From positions 1,054,001-1,118,000 of the forward strand of contig NC_134681.1 in the NCBI RefSeq assembly GCF_024713945.1: a stretch of 64,000 nucleotides of DNA, read 5' to 3'. The position numbers and the translations under genes were made by a program. Shown here one piece after another: positions 1 through 14,436 of the stretch; position 1 is the first letter of the stretch; the number at the start of each line of letters is the position of its first letter. The DNA comes from Dermatophagoides farinae. Taxonomy: Eukaryota > Arthropoda > Arachnida > Sarcoptiformes > Pyroglyphidae. The notes under the pieces are model-generated. The model did not search any database. It worked only from the letters and a program-made list of their open reading frames with translations, and had not been told where the DNA came from.

Positions 1-1480
1 TCAATCAACAATCATGATAATCAATTCTGGATTTTCTTTTTTTTCTATTTTTTTTTTTTTTTTTTGATTGACATATGGATCTTAATCCAAACGTGTAACA
101 TTCCGGAAACATTATCCGATATAGAACATGTAGATAGATAGATTGAGGAGAACAAAAAAAAATGTCACTTTTCATGACATGGCTTGATCGATGATGATGA
201 ATTAAATGATGATCACAGTGAAATGAAGCCAATATGTTTAACATCCCCAAGAAAAAAAGTGTTAAATTCGACAGCAAGCGAATGATTTTGTATGTATGTG
301 TGTGTATTTGGCAATCATAAACTAGAGAAAAAAAAATAACGAAAGAAACAAGACTTTTCATTTCATTTTCAAACTGAAATTTTTTTTTTTATTTTTTTTT
401 TGGTGAAATTATTTCCTTGCAAACGTAATGATTTTTCCCTTCTTTCATTCACCATTATATTCTCTATTTTATATTGAATTTAAATTTCAATGTCTTTTGG
501 TGACATTTTTCTTTCTTTTTTTTCGCACATTTTTTTTTGTTTCTTTTGACGAATAGCATTTTTTTTTTGAACTTGCAATCATTTTCAACGGATTCTTATT
601 TGCATATTGCAAAATATATTCGTGTACAAAAAAAAATTCGTCATATATATGTTCATTATGATGAAAGATCATTTTTCATCAATTTTAGAAAAAAAAGCCG
701 GTTTGTTTTCACAATAATAATCACATATATAACAAATTGACATGATTTCATGGTTTTTGCCAAGAAATTTCTCTTATGGTCCTTTTTTTTTATTTTTTTT
801 TTTCATCTCCACTGATATTCATTTCAATAATCGTGATTTTCTCCTAATTTTGGTCGGTAAAAATAAAATATTGGGCAAAAAAAAAAAATTAAATTATCAC
901 TGAAATTAATTAATTGAACTACGGATATATCGATTCTCGTGGTTTCCCGTAATCGATCGTGATTGACGATCTTCGTGATCAACAATCATAATAATTAAAT
1001 ATATAAATATACAACCATATAATACGGAGAACGAGTAGTATTTTATTATTATTATCGATTGATTGATAATATTAGCCACTATTGAAGTATTGATAAATTG
1101 ATTGAGCATATTGAAAATAACAAAAATTCAGAGTGAATGAAATTAGAGAAATAATTTTATCCAGACTAAATTGAAAACAATTTTCCGCTTCCTTTCAACG
1201 GAAAATTGAATAAATAAATCGGATAGACATACAAATAGATTGCAACATCTCAAATAACAAACAAACGTAAATTGTGGACAAAATGAGACAACGGAGAGAG
1301 GGAGAGAGAATGAAAAAAAAAACAACAGATTATGCTAATCAAATCATTGATGTTATATGATGTAATGTTGAACAAATGAAATTCGAACATTGAATAGCCA
1401 GATGTTCAGAATTTGATGCAAAGTTTTTTTGTTTCAAGCTTAAAATTGTGATTGGCAAATGAGAAATTCAATTTTCTGTA

Positions 1481-1513
<33 letters not shown>

Positions 1514-3694
1514 ATTTTGTTGAAAACTTTTTTTTTCTGTTTCATCATCCCAAATGGGAGAATATTCACACACACACAAATAGCAATCACAATAATTGTA
1601 TCACACCATTATTGTCCATAATGATAATTATACACACTCACACACACACAATTTTTATGATTTTGATAATGAATAAAAAATCCAGAATCCAGAATTGTGA
1701 ATTGTTGCCCACTTTTAATCTTTTTCTTCCCTTCTCCTCCCCCAAAAAAAAATTTATGGAATGACAAACAAATAGAAAGTAAAAATAGATTATGATGAAA
1801 TGATAATTTAACATGACCAGAAACAATCATATAACAAACGAATGGAAACGGAAAAAAAGACATTTATTTGTTTTTCACGAATTAAATATTCCAAATATTG
1901 GAAAAAAACCAATGCTGGTGGAATGTTTAAACTAAAAATTTTGCATTTTTTTCCATTTTTTTTGCTTGATCATCCAGCTGTTGTCTAATGTGTGTGTGTG
2001 TGTGTTATTCTAATGGTTGACTGGCTGGTGAACATGAAAAATTGATCCAGGTAGAATCAACTATTCACACACACACATATTATATAGCTCAAAAAATGAG
2101 TCATGACATCCAATTATACAAATAGAATGAAAGTCAAAACGATTGAGATTGAGATTGGGTGGATTTTTTTACTTGATCTTTTTTTTACGAAAAAAAAATA
2201 ACAAGAATCGTTTCATCATCTTTATAATATGATGATACAGAGAGTCATTAATGTTAATGATGATGATGATGATGATGATGGATTCTTTTCAAACCTGAAT
2301 TCAACAGCGACAACCATGTTCTGCAACAACAACAACAACAACAAAATCATTTCATTTTAGTTGGACTATATGGCCGGATATTTTTGGTTGTTGTTGTTGT
2401 TGAAACTAACAAAAATATAATAATAATGCAAGGCCTACTGAATGGCTGACATTACTCGACTAAACTCAACTCACCAGAAAAAAAATAGTTCAACTTGTGA
2501 TTAAATCAAATTATTTCTATTTTCTTGGATTCACCAATAGACATTTATACCGGAATATTTTTTGTTTGTTTGTTTCACTTTTGCGTCCAGAATGTTTACA
2601 AAAGTAGTCCCTTGAGAATATAGTTTTATGTTGTTTTTTTTTTTGATTTCTCAATTACAAAATTTGTCCATATCACACCCACCATACCATACCGATACAA
2701 CTGACCGGTTATTATACCTTAAAATCACGACTAAAAGACGCAACTGGCGAACCGCAGATATTTTTTTTTCTTCCATAATGTAACCATTAAAAATAAGACA
2801 ATTTTTTGTATAAGAAGCGTCTTATATCCGCGATTTTGGGGTAATTTTTGTTTACGACCAAAAAAAGAAAAAAGAACGGTATTTTTTCCATTACAATGAT
2901 CTCAAAACAGTATGATTGATAAAATTCAAAATTAAAACTGAAAACTACTACACCATCATCATCAATATACCGTTTAGTGAAAGGAAAGAATCGTATAAAT
3001 GAAAAATGACAACCTAGCCAAACAAACAAACAGAAAAAAACCTGGCCAGTAAATCATGTATTTATTCTTCTCCATCATATTGAACCACAAAATGATCATC
3101 ATCATTGAATAGAAGTAAATTATATGAACAGAATTTTTATTTTTGTTGGTTAGTTGGTGGAAAACAGAAACTATAAACACATTCTGGTTTGTCATTATTC
3201 ATTTATATTAAATTCGATAAATAAATGTTATGAATTCTGTCATTTTAAAATCAGCGTATGTGTGTGTGTATGCATGTTGGCTGATGAAAAATCTATGCCT
3301 TAACCTACAAAAAACGACATTTGGTATTGAATTCATCATAATGATAGTGAAAAATGAAAAAAAAATTAATAAAATTCAAGTTTATCGAGCGTACGAATCA
3401 TTTTTGTGTAAAAAAATCTTTGGACTGAAACAAAACAAAACAAAAAAAATGCGTTGGAAGATTTGTCCATTTATGTGTGATCATCTAAATTTGGTCATTT
3501 CACATTGATGCAATAATAATGTTTTTTCAATGTTGCCATAAATTTTCATTCAATAATGGTGGCCATATGCAATTTATGCAAATAATTAATCAAATAAATT
3601 TTTTATCATTCTTCGACAATTATGAATCAATCAATGTGAGGAAATGGGGGCCATATTTAACAACAACAATTATACTATTGTAAATGGCAACAAC

Positions 3695-3726
<32 letters not shown>

Positions 3727-6700
3727 GAGCAACAACAAGAACGAAAATAAAAATATGGAAAACAATGTGTAGGTGGTTGAAATGTAAAAAAAGCAAAAAA
3801 ATTTTTTTTTTTACAATTGTAGGCGTCAATTACATTGAACAAACTTATTTCATTCATGGAAAAGTTTTGTCTTGTTGTTTCCATGTTTCTATTTCCGGCG
3901 AAAAAAAAATAAAATTTTTTCTCTTTCAATGATTGATAGATGAACAACTTCCGGTGTGAATGGATACGATTTCATGCAATCGAAAAAAAAAGAATAAGAA
4001 GGAGAAAAGAAAAGAAAAACGTTTTTAAACACACACACACACACTGAAAAAAGCATCAAATTTCAATCATAAGATTTTATATTTAATTATTCCTTTTGGA
4101 ACAATATAACTCTTTCATTCCTCTGTTTTTTTTGGTTGAAGTAAAAAAAAACAAAAATGTCACATGAAAGGTGACACCACCTACACTCAACAAATCATCA
4201 TCATCATCATCATCATATCTCCAAAGACGACAATGGTTATCAAATCAAATGTCAAAAAAAAAAGGAAAAAGAAATGAATTGAATTTGACGAAAAAAACAA
4301 CAATAACAACAACAACAACAACAACGGAAAATAACACCCATTTCAGAATGATGATGATGATGATAATTCAAGCAAGCGAGTAAAGACAAATCTAGCTGTT
4401 TATTTTTTCAAAGATTCATTCATTCATTCAACACAAATGATGATGACATGTTCATTATCATCAAAATCATTTAAAAAACCACCGCCGCCACCACATTACA
4501 TTCAATTCGTTGACAAGTTGATTTTTTTTTCATTCACTTTGACAAATTTTTTAAAAAAAAATTTCAATTAGAAATTCAACAAAAAAAAAACAACAACGAA
4601 ATTAAAATCCCAGAATAGAATCGTTTAATATATAGCAAAATTAACTCTTTCCTTTTTGTTGTTGTTGTTTATTCGTTCTAAGAATTGTCGTAAAAACCAA
4701 GTAAAATAGTGAGATTTAAGAAGGAAATGAATATTTCTAGATGACATATTTCCATTGTTGTTGTTGTTTTTTTCACATTTAATGTGAATTCTTTCCATTC
4801 TGTAGAAATTGTTTGAATGTTTAAAAACTACCACAATAATCATCAACAAAATGGAAAGAAATCTGGTAAACCATTGTCGTTGTTGGTCAATATGTGTGTG
4901 TGAATGCTGTATGTTTGATAAGAAAATGAAAATAGAAAATTTTTCTATTTGATCAAATGTACAGAGATACAATTCCTTCGAGATGTGGATACATATATAC
5001 AGTTTTATTTTCTTACAAAGACAAAGCAAAAAAAAAAAGAAAAATTCTTTATTCATTTTGTTTACGAATGAATGAACATTGTTTTTAAATGAATATATAT
5101 ATATTTTTTTTTGTTTGTCTATTCTACACTTACAAATATTATGTTGTAATAATAATTTGACCATAATAATAACGAAATGAAGAATTTTTCTTTTTGTTTG
5201 TTTGTTTGTTTGGATTCTCCATGCATCAGAGAGCGAGAGCGAGAGAGAGAGAGAGAGAGGTCATTATTGTCATTTGGCCATCACAAAATGATGATCATAA
5301 TGACGTCAAGCAAGCAAACAAAAAAAAAATTAAATAAAAATGTAAAACAACATCCCTGAAATTCTTGATTTTGACCAAGAATTCATGTCATCATCATCAT
5401 CACCATTCTTGTCATTTCAAACAAACAAACAAAAAAAACGTTCGTTAATGATGAAACATAGTATCAAACAGAAAAAAAAGCTTATAATTCTAGTCTGAAT
5501 GAATTGGACAGATTAATTTTCAAAATATACACAGTTATTATTGTTGAATTTAACTTGTTTGGTCAGGTTTTGTCATATAATCCAAACTTTTTTTTGTTTC
5601 ATTTCTAATTCCCAGAAAAGTTCATTACTTATTTTTGTACTATTTCATTCTCTATATACCGTATTACGTTTGTGTGTCTGTGTACCGATTTTAAGATAAT
5701 AACAACAATAATGATGATGTGTTTTTGATGTTGCATGTTGATTCAGCAGAAAAAAATGATTTTTTTTCGGTCGTTCATTCAATTATTGAATTCTATTCTA
5801 GATTTGGGAAACAATGAAAAAAAACAACAATTGCAACCCATATACAATGACAACAACAACTTGGATTTTGTTGAAGTTTGAAAAAAAAACAAACCATCAT
5901 CATCATCATCATTTATTCTTCATGTATTCTGCTTTTTTTTCAAAATAAAATTCTCATTTCATGAAAGAAAAAATTCATCATCATCACCATCATCACATTA
6001 CCCTGAATCGATCGTGTTGATCGGGTTATCTTCCTGTAGCGAGATATTTTTCTTTGCTGAATAAGGCTAAAAAAAACAATAAAGTCAAGACAATAATCTT
6101 AATGGTGTGAAATTTGAATCCATTATCAGTATGAAGAAAAATGAGGTAGTCAACAACAAACAAAAAGCCAGCCACTAGTTCATAGTGTGAGTGGTCAGGT
6201 AATGCAGGAAATTTTAAATTTTTACCATGAATTTCGGTTCATTTCATTTTGAAATTGACAATTGAATTTTTTTTTTCATCTCTACAAACTTTTAGATATA
6301 TTCATTATATATGAGAAATTAAACCAAACACACAACGATATATAATTGACGTATACGTGAATGGAAATGTAAAATGACAAATTGGTTTGTCATGTCAACC
6401 ATTATAATGATGATGATGATGATGAAGATGATTACGCAAAATAAAAAAAACCAAATAAATCAAATGACAAAAAACGGATAAAGTAAATGAATGAGTGAAA
6501 AAAAATCAAATCAAGAATATGAATAAAGAATAAAATAAACAAAAAATTCAAACACACACACACTGGAAATTTTCAAATTTTTTTTTTCAGTTTTCATCGC
6601 CGTCGTCGTCGTCGTCGTCGCAGTTTTTCACATTTTTAAATGTACTCATAGTGAAAGAAAGAACAAAAAAATTTCCATCATCTTGTCGAACAGAAAACTT

Positions 6701-9239
6701 TCATTTTCTTTCTCACCACACATTAGCTTTTCTTTTGTTTTTGTTGTTGTTGTTCATTGGTTCAATTTATTTGTTGAATATTACATAAATAATATAAAGC
6801 TGGGTTGAATGTAACGAATAATTCATGTTTATCATGATGAATGGCATGAGAAAACAGCGAGAAATAAAAGTTCCTTTAGTTCCTAAAACTTTTTTTTTTT
6901 TTTTTGCTTTCTAAAACCAGCTAACCCTTTTTTTTCCTATTCCGATTGAATAAATGTGTCATAATTTGTATTTTTTTTTTTGGTTTTGAATTTTTCTCTC
7001 GTTCACTTTTTTTTTACACTAGCGTTACTCAATATGTGTGTATGTGTGTTTATTATAAGCTCAATTTGCTGATTTTTTTTTCTCAATTCATATTTTTTGC
7101 TTACTAATTAAAAATTATTATCATCATTATTAACAAGAACTCTATTTATAAAATAATAAAATTCAATGAATCATCATCATGTAGACAGAATTAAAAATCC
7201 GGAATTTATTATTTATAACAATGAAATTACAGGCAAAGCAAATATTTCATCATCATCATCATTAATCGAATCAATTATAACAATCGTGTTTCTTACGTGA
7301 TCATTGTGTTAAAAAAAACGTAGCGTTTTCATTTTAAAAATTCATTTTTTTTCAAAAATCGAGAGCAAAAAAACCTCTGACATTTGCTTCATTTATTTGA
7401 TTTGCTTTTTTTTCGTTACATCAACAGTAGCTGTGTGTGTGTGTGTGTGTGTGTGTGTATCAAACAACAATCAACTCATTGTTGTTGTTGTTGTTGTTTG
7501 ATATGTGTTATTATTATAATAACCGAATGTAGAGGAGAAAAAAAAAGTTTGAAAATGACAAGAAAAGTGAAAAAAGCAAAAGCAAAAAAAAAATTGTTGA
7601 CATTTATTTCATGCACGCACATTTACAAAATACAAACAAACAAAAAAAATGACATCAACAACAACCAAAATTCGTTAAAATAGTCATGGCTTATACATCA
7701 CTAACATTATTATTGTTTTGATTTCGTGAAAAAAATGGATGAATGAATGAATGAATGAAATATCCATGTTTTGAATTTTTCGAAAATTTAAAATTCAAAA
7801 AAACAAATTTCTTTGCCACCATAAATTGCTATATCATCATGGGAGAAATAAATATGAAAAACAAAACAAAAAATCATCAAAACAAAACAAAACAAAACAA
7901 GCTGTCGACTTTGAAGTTTTTTTTTCTTTCTAGTCCGGATATATATGATGAATATATTATTAATAATATCAGAAGGTAGAAGATTCATAGAATTCAAATG
8001 GAACGAAATAAAGAAAAGAATTAAATTCCTGTTTTGGTTATGGAAGAGAAATAAAGAAAAAAAAAACGAATCCTTTCGTTCAATTCTTTAGTTTGTGAGT
8101 GAATGAATAATTTTGAATTCAAAAAAAAAATCATCATATAGTGACGGAAAAAAAATTGAAATTGGAAAATTCAAAAAAAAAAACGAAACAAAACAAAACA
8201 AAACAAACAATTCATTTTAAAATTATTTCCTTCCTCATTTTGAATTCTAAAGAATCAAGAATCATACATATGGGAAATCGGTTAATATTCTATCCAATCA
8301 ATCCTTTGCATTCATCATCATATTCCACTTTTACAATAGGAAAAAAAATGAAAAATTCTGTTCATTAAAAGTAGAAAATAAAAATAATAATCAAGAAATA
8401 ATCCACGATATATAGATATATTCTGGTAATTAGTTGAATCTCATGAGATACTTATTCTTGAGTATATTTTTTTCATCATTTCTCTCTCTCTCTCTATTTT
8501 TCAAGTTTTATTCTCTATATCATCGTTATTATTATTATTATTGGTCACACTTAAGATAATTGAATGTCATTGAATGCATTCTTTCACAGTGGTAAGATTC
8601 CATAATAATTTCGATATATTCCATAATACAGAATGAACAACGAGAAAACAATATCATATTCTTATCATGTGATGAGTGAATAGAGAATACACTTGAATAA
8701 ATATATAAAAGCAAAGAAAAAAAAAACAATAATGAAATATGAAAATAAAAATGAACATTTTCATCATCATCATCATCTCATTGTCGTCATCATCATCATT
8801 TTTGTTTATTATTTACGGTGAAAAGTTAGTAGCATGAAAAAGTGAAATAGAAAATGTCACAGAATATACATTTTAAAAGCGATGTGATCATGTAATTTGA
8901 ATGAAATATATATATGTGAGTGAGTGTTTGATTGCAAAACAAACGATGATGATGATGATGATGATGAATCATGATGATGGTTGGTCTGTTTGTTTGCATG
9001 CTTGCATTATGATTATTCCGAATAAGTTTTTTGTTTCTGTTACTGGTCACTATTGTCACATTACCAAGAAAAAAAAACTCGACCGTAAATTCCGGAAGTT
9101 TTTTTTTCATTCTTTCTTCTTTTTTTTTGAATATTTTCATTTGAAAATTCTGTTGTCAAAAATACATTCGTTCTTATCATCATCGTTATTCTTTTTCTTG
9201 ATTTGAAATCATAAAAACAAAACATACTCATCAATCGAT
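1..9239. other. Gene-free microsatellite-rich DNA, probably intron
   Basis: No reading frame here looks like protein: the longer open stretches are translations of A/T runs or of (CA)n, (ATG)n and (AAC)n repeats. The stretch lies downstream, on the minus strand, of the Quaking-like exon that ends in a splice donor at 13638, so it is probably part of that gene's first intron. This is inference, because the next exon was not found. Simple repeats include a GT run at 7432-7458 and several ATG/CAT runs. Confidence 0.5.
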
Positions 9240-9840
9240 GTGTGATGAAAAATTCTCATTGACAAGAAGGAGAGCAAAAAAAAGTTAACAAGTTTTTGTT
9301 TCGGTCTGTTTGTTTGTTTGTTAGGTTTGAATTTAGTTTTTCATTTTTTTCTTTCATTTGTTTGTCCAAAAAATCAAGTTTTTTTTTAGTTGACTTTGTT
9401 TATTCAAATCATTATGATCATGATGATGATGATGATGGTAATCATCAACGTTCATTCAATTTTTGTTGTTTGTTTGTTTATCAAAATCTCACCATTTTTT
9501 TTTGACAGTCAAATTAAGATGGATGAAAAATTTTCGAATGAATTTTTTTCCTCTTTTTCCTTCAATTGTCTTTGTTTACATTATCATCATCATCATCATC
9601 ATCATCAAAAATCATTGGAAACGAATGTCAATAAAAAATAAAACTGATGAGAGGAGATTAGAAAAAAAAGAAACCTGTTGCCACTGTTTATTTGATCGAT
9701 CAATGTTGAAATATTTAGCAAGAGGCTTGGAAGTATAAGATTCAATAGTTAGCAGTTGATGAATATTTTTTTTTGAATACTGGTTAACAAACTCATATTA
9801 TACAATATTTACACTGTTGTACTAATTAAACATACTCAAC
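9240..9840. repeat. Diverged dispersed repeat, copy A
   Basis: This copy shares ordered blocks with 9940-10770. Shared blocks are GTGATGAAAAATTCT near the start, a TTTGTTTCG...CTGTTTGTTTGTT..GGTTTGAATT block at about 9296-9340, a TTTGTTTGTCCAAAA block, AATGTTGAAA.ATTTAGCAA at about 9700, and GCAGTTGATGAATAT...CTGGTTAA.AAACTCAT...TACACTGTT at the end. The order is conserved but the sequence has drifted and simple repeats have expanded inside. No terminal structure was found, so the kind of repeat is unknown. Confidence 0.5.
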
Positions 9841-9929
9841 AGTTTATTCAACAATCATCGTTATTTCTTTTAACAATTGATGTTGAAATAAATATTGAAA
9901 TCACAAAAACATCATAACAAAACGACGGC

Positions 9930-10757
9930 CATCACTTGCTCATGTCGTGATGAAAAATTCTGCCAAAACATATTGACATTGATGAATCCTTTACCATTAC
10001 AGATCGTCTTTTTCATGAAAATTCGAACTTCCTTTTTCTTCATATCTCTTGTTCTTTGCACAAACTAAATAACTTTTGTTTCGATTTTCTGTTAGTTTGT
10101 TTGTTCGGTTTGAATTCACAACTGTTTTTCAAATTTTTTTGCCTTCGATTTGTTTGTCCAAAATCACCATCAAACCGTTTTGATCACATGCCAAAATTTT
10201 CAGATGATATTTTCCATTGACGAAGATTCAAATCCGCTAACATTATGATGATGATGATGAAAATTCCATGATTTTCGTATGTATCGTCACCAAAATCTTA
10301 AATCAACGTCTGCAAAGACATACTCTGAAATGCTCTTTTTCTCTTGATTCCAGTTTACCATCCAATCTACGAAATGCTAAGCATCCATTCCACGTTTTTT
10401 TGACAGACTTCCTGTAGATTTGCTTGAGCTTTCGCTATGGAATGAAACAATCTTTCCATCTGAATGACATTCTCACAGCCGGATAAACGATAAGAATTTC
10501 CTCATCGACTGCTTGAACAACGAATCACTTCAACTAATCGAATCTTTTGTGCTTCCAAAGCACTCTGCTTTCCAACGTTAACATGATCACCATCATAGAT
10601 GAAAAATTTGTATCGAAAAATACAAATGTTGACATCTCTTGCGTGGATGGACCCATAATGTTGAAAATTTAGCAAAAAGTAAAGATTCTGTTGCAGTTGA
10701 TGAATATGTGTTTTAATCATAATAAATAACTGGTTAAGAAACTCATGTATATACACT
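9930..10757 (-). pseudogene. Decayed coding-like repeat, copy B, identity unknown
   Basis: This is copy B of the repeat at 9240-9840. Read on the minus strand from 10756 downwards there is an 84-codon open frame. After one TGA it continues in the same frame for about 40 codons (for example CENVIQMERLFHSIAKAQAN), and further broken pieces such as GKYHLKILACDQNGLMVILD lie nearer 10150. Composition is less repetitive than the flanks and resembles protein-coding DNA, but stops and frameshifts make it non-functional. I do not recognise the family. It could be a dead transposon gene or a retrocopy. Confidence 0.35.
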
Positions 10758-10770
10758 GTTTATTTGATCG

Positions 10771-13637
10771 ATCAATCAATCAATCAATCAATCAACCTAT
10801 CAAACAAACAATCGATCAATTTTATCGATTAACCCCTTTGTACAAGGCATCTTGCCATTATAAAACATTGATAAAATTGAATGTAAATTTTTTTTTCTTT
10901 AAATTGATGAAATAATGAGAGAAAAAACCGGAAAGCAGTTAGTGAAAAGAAAAACTAGATCAAACTTATCGACAACAACACTTGTTGATATTTAAACAAA
11001 CAAAAAAAAAAAAAAAAAAAAAGATTTGCATCGACATTCATATGATGTACGCATGTTTCCACACATTTTTTTTTATATATACACATGTGGCATCAATCAT
11101 CATCATCATTTATATTGTATTATCTTCATTGCCCATCATTATTATCAAGATCAAAATCAGAATCAATCAATTTATATATTTCTTCATTCTGTTCTTTCGA
11201 TATAGTTAATGTTTTGCACTTAAAAAAAAATGAGAAAAAATTTCAAAAAAAAAATCATCACCATATGAAATGAACAACAACAACAACACATGTCACATGA
11301 CATACACACATGTGTGTGCATGTGTGTGTTTGTTTGACAAATTTAAAAAGAGGCTCCTTTTTCCTTAACATTGAATGAAATGATTTTAAAGTGAAGTAAA
11401 TCTTAAGCTGATGACAGATTCCATAATTCACAATGATGACGATGATGCTGATAAGTCAGCGAATATCCGTTGTTGTTGTTGTTGTTATTATTATTATTAT
11501 TCAACAACCAAACGGATTTGTATGGATTTCTTATTCTGTGTTTTATTTATTGTTACATGTGGTTTATGTTTTTTTTTCTTTTACTTTAAATGTCAGTTTT
11601 TTTTTGGTTCTACCCACATAATATTTTTTTTTTATATTTGAAATTTGAATTTTGTTGTTGTTGTTGTTGTTGTTGTTGTTGCAATAGAAATTGAAAGGAG
11701 GCTCTCCAAATGAAAACAACAACAACAACAACGACAAAATTCACACATTTTACAAGAGGCCTCCTGATTTAGATTATTCTTTCCATTTCAACTGCTACTA
11801 TTTTGTTTCTGGCCTGAAAAAAAAAATTTACAAAAAAACAAAGATTTATTCATAATGATAATTTCTGATTTCACATTGAATTTGTGGAACAAAACAAAAC
11901 ATTCAAGCCAGATATAGTCAAAAAAAAAAAAAAAAAAAAAAATTTTCTTCTGTCGAATGGCGAAAAAAATAAAATAAAAAAAAAATCTACACACAAATAC
12001 AAAAAGCTTAATATGGTTTGGCAATCTAGATTTCTATTTTGGTAATTTTTTTTTCCTTCAAACACACGTGGTATGGTTGAATGAATTTTCAACGACAACA
12101 ACATCAGTTTAAAAAAAACGATTGGCTTTTCATATCATCATATGAAAATGCAAACATCACTGTTTGCATTTTGATTGCTGGTTGTTGTTGTTGTTGTTGT
12201 TGTTGTCATCGTTCTCGTGTTGATGGTCATCAGACAATAATTTTTGTTTTCTTCTCAATCTCAAACATTTTTCTTTCCACATAACTTTCAACTTATAGTA
12301 AAAAAATGTGGAACCATTATAATAAGATCAGGATTACAAATTGGCTTAATCTAATTTGATTCGATTCGATTCGATCTGATCCGATTCAATTGAATTGAAA
12401 ATGTTTTCAAACAAACAAATCTCTATGCCATTTTCTCAATGAAAACAACAACAACGACAGCAGCAGCAATAATCGAATAATGTGTGATATGAATGTGCTA
12501 AATTGACCATTTTATTTATTGAAAGACACACACACAAACGAAAGAGAAATAAAAACAGAAAAATTCCAGGAATTAGAATAACAGTAGTAAACATTCTATA
12601 AATGGAATTTTGTCCTTGTTCAAGAGAGAAAAAAAATTAGCCAAAGAAAAAAAAATGTCATTCATTGTTGTTGTTTTGAATCATTATTTGATGATTCTTT
12701 ATAACAATAACAAGAATCATAGCTTGTAACAAGAATAATGCTGAAAACTTGTATACGTGGTCAAATGAATGGAATATAAAATAAAATAAAACTTTGAAAA
12801 CTTTTTGTTAAGAATAATTCCATCAAAAGAAAGATTAGAATCTATTTTTAGTCATTTTTTTTTTTTGTTCAAATGAATGCAAAATTTTGATTGTCAGTAT
12901 GTATGCAAATGAAGCGGAGGCAAAAAAAAAGAAAAACGGAAAAACGGAAAAAACTACTGCTGTTGATGTATGAATTTTTTCAACAACAAAAAAAAGTCAA
13001 GTAAGACACGTGCATCCCACTGCAGAAGCACCAGCACCAGCACCATTAACAACAACAACAAAGTCAGAAATTGTTGAAAACAAAATGCAACAAATTGAAC
13101 AACAAGCATGTCTCATTGATTGAATGAATTTCAAAAACAAAAACAAAAAGGACAACCATTATCGAGTGGGTGTATTTATATACTTGACAATTATAATAAA
13201 AACTTTTAGAATTATAAAACAAGAACAACAAAAACAACAATATTTACCATTGTTGTCAAGTTTATAATAATTGTGTGTTGTATAATCAACAACAACAACA
13301 ACAACAACAATTTCGAGTGTTGGAAGGAAGAAACTTTTTCTATTTGTTTCGGTGTGTGTGTGTGTGTGTGTTCAATTCGATCAATCAACACTGAAATGAA
13401 ATTTGTGACATGTGACATTTCAATCATAAACGAAAAGAAAACGGTGACACTTGATTTGATTAATCTAAATTGATCAATCATAACTAAACAAAAAACAAAA
13501 AAAAAATGCTATGCACACGTGCAATATCGCGTATGTGTGATAAAAATAGAATGGATCAAAAATGAAAAAAAATTGCCACAACTCATCAATGATGCCAAAA
13601 AAAAAAAAAAAAACAAAACAAAAAAAAATGAACTTAC
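10771..13637. other. Non-coding, putative first intron adjoining the Quaking-like exon
   Basis: No coding signal was seen. The stretch contains (GTT)n at 11652-11682, poly-A/T runs and AAC/GTT runs. It begins, on the minus strand, with the GTAAGT donor at 13637-13632. Confidence 0.45.
11652..11682. repeat. (GTT)n microsatellite
   Basis: About ten uninterrupted TTG/GTT units. Confidence 0.9.
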
Positions 13638-14436
13638 CAGCATCTATGAGTCGATCAATATGTAAAAAAGTACCGGGAAATGCTGCTAAACGTTGACGAT
13701 CTTTAAGCAATTGTTGTAGATATTCGGCCAATGAATGGACGGTTTGATTATCATTATTATTATGATTATTGCTATGATTATTATGATTCAATAATGATGA
13801 TGATGATGATGATGAAGATGATAATCTATTTTGGCCATTAAAATGTTGATTATTATTATTATTATTATGACCATAATTGGATGAGGATGATGAACTTTGT
13901 TGTGACATACAACTTGTAGCTGGACTATTTGGAATTTGATTACCATTTGACATTGGATTATGACAATCATCTGATTGATGATGTTGTTGTTGTTGTTGTT
14001 GTTGCTGTTGTGATTGTTGTAATTGTGGTTGCTGTTGCTGTTGCTGTTGATGATGATTATGATCATCATTTTTGTCATTTAAACCGATCATACCATCAAT
14101 ATTATTATTATTATTATCATTATCATTGGCCAATTGTAATGGCGATGATGATGATGATTCAACAATTGTAGCTTCGCCATACATTATTGCCATCGTGGTT
14201 GTTGTTGTTGTTGCTGCTGCTGCTGCTGTTGTTATTGTTGTTGTTGATGATGATGAGGATGATGATTCAGTGGTCATCATCGATGATGATGATGTATGAT
14301 TAAAATCATCATTTCTATTATTGGTCATATTTTCATCCAAATTGATATGGCCACTACCATTGCATAATGCTGTCGTTGATGATGATGATTCAATCATCAT
14401 ATCAAATATTTGTTTAGTTGCATTTTTTACCGGCAT
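13638..14436 (-). CDS. First coding exon of a STAR/Quaking-like (How) RNA-binding protein, partial
   Basis: This 799-nt exon encodes 266 residues plus one base. Residues 1-235 are low complexity: runs of Ser, Thr, Ala, Asn and Gln, with His-Asn stretches. The last 30 residues carry EYLQQLLKDRQRLAAFPGTF and HIDRLIDA, the start of the Qua1 dimerisation segment of Quaking/How/GLD-1 proteins. It ends at G|GTAAGT (13638|13637), the place after the RLLDE motif where vertebrate QKI also has an intron. The KH domain, which binds ACUAA-type RNA in this family, is not in the window; it must lie beyond position 1 or in exons too diverged to see. An in-frame stop upstream supports the ATG at 14436. How/Quaking proteins control splicing, stability and translation of mRNAs, for example in muscle and glia. 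The long disordered N-terminus is unusual for QKI. The Qua1 assignment is firm and the exact orthology less so. Confidence 0.8.

Noticed and set aside
3620-3947. Open frames of poly-Thr, poly-Val and poly-Cys
   Set aside because: Translations of an (AAC)n/(GTT)n repeat in different frames.
4625-5164. 179-codon minus-strand open frame
   Set aside because: Composition follows A/T runs and short repeats; no domain, no splice context and no Kozak-like start.
1-13000. Search for the KH-domain exons of the Quaking-like gene on the minus strand
   Set aside because: No GPRGLT/GRILGPRG-like coding pattern was found by eye; the exons are probably outside the window.
13788-14299. His/Asn- and Val/Asp-rich frames overlapping the Quaking-like exon
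   Set aside because: Other-frame translations of its CAG/CAT/AAT repeats.
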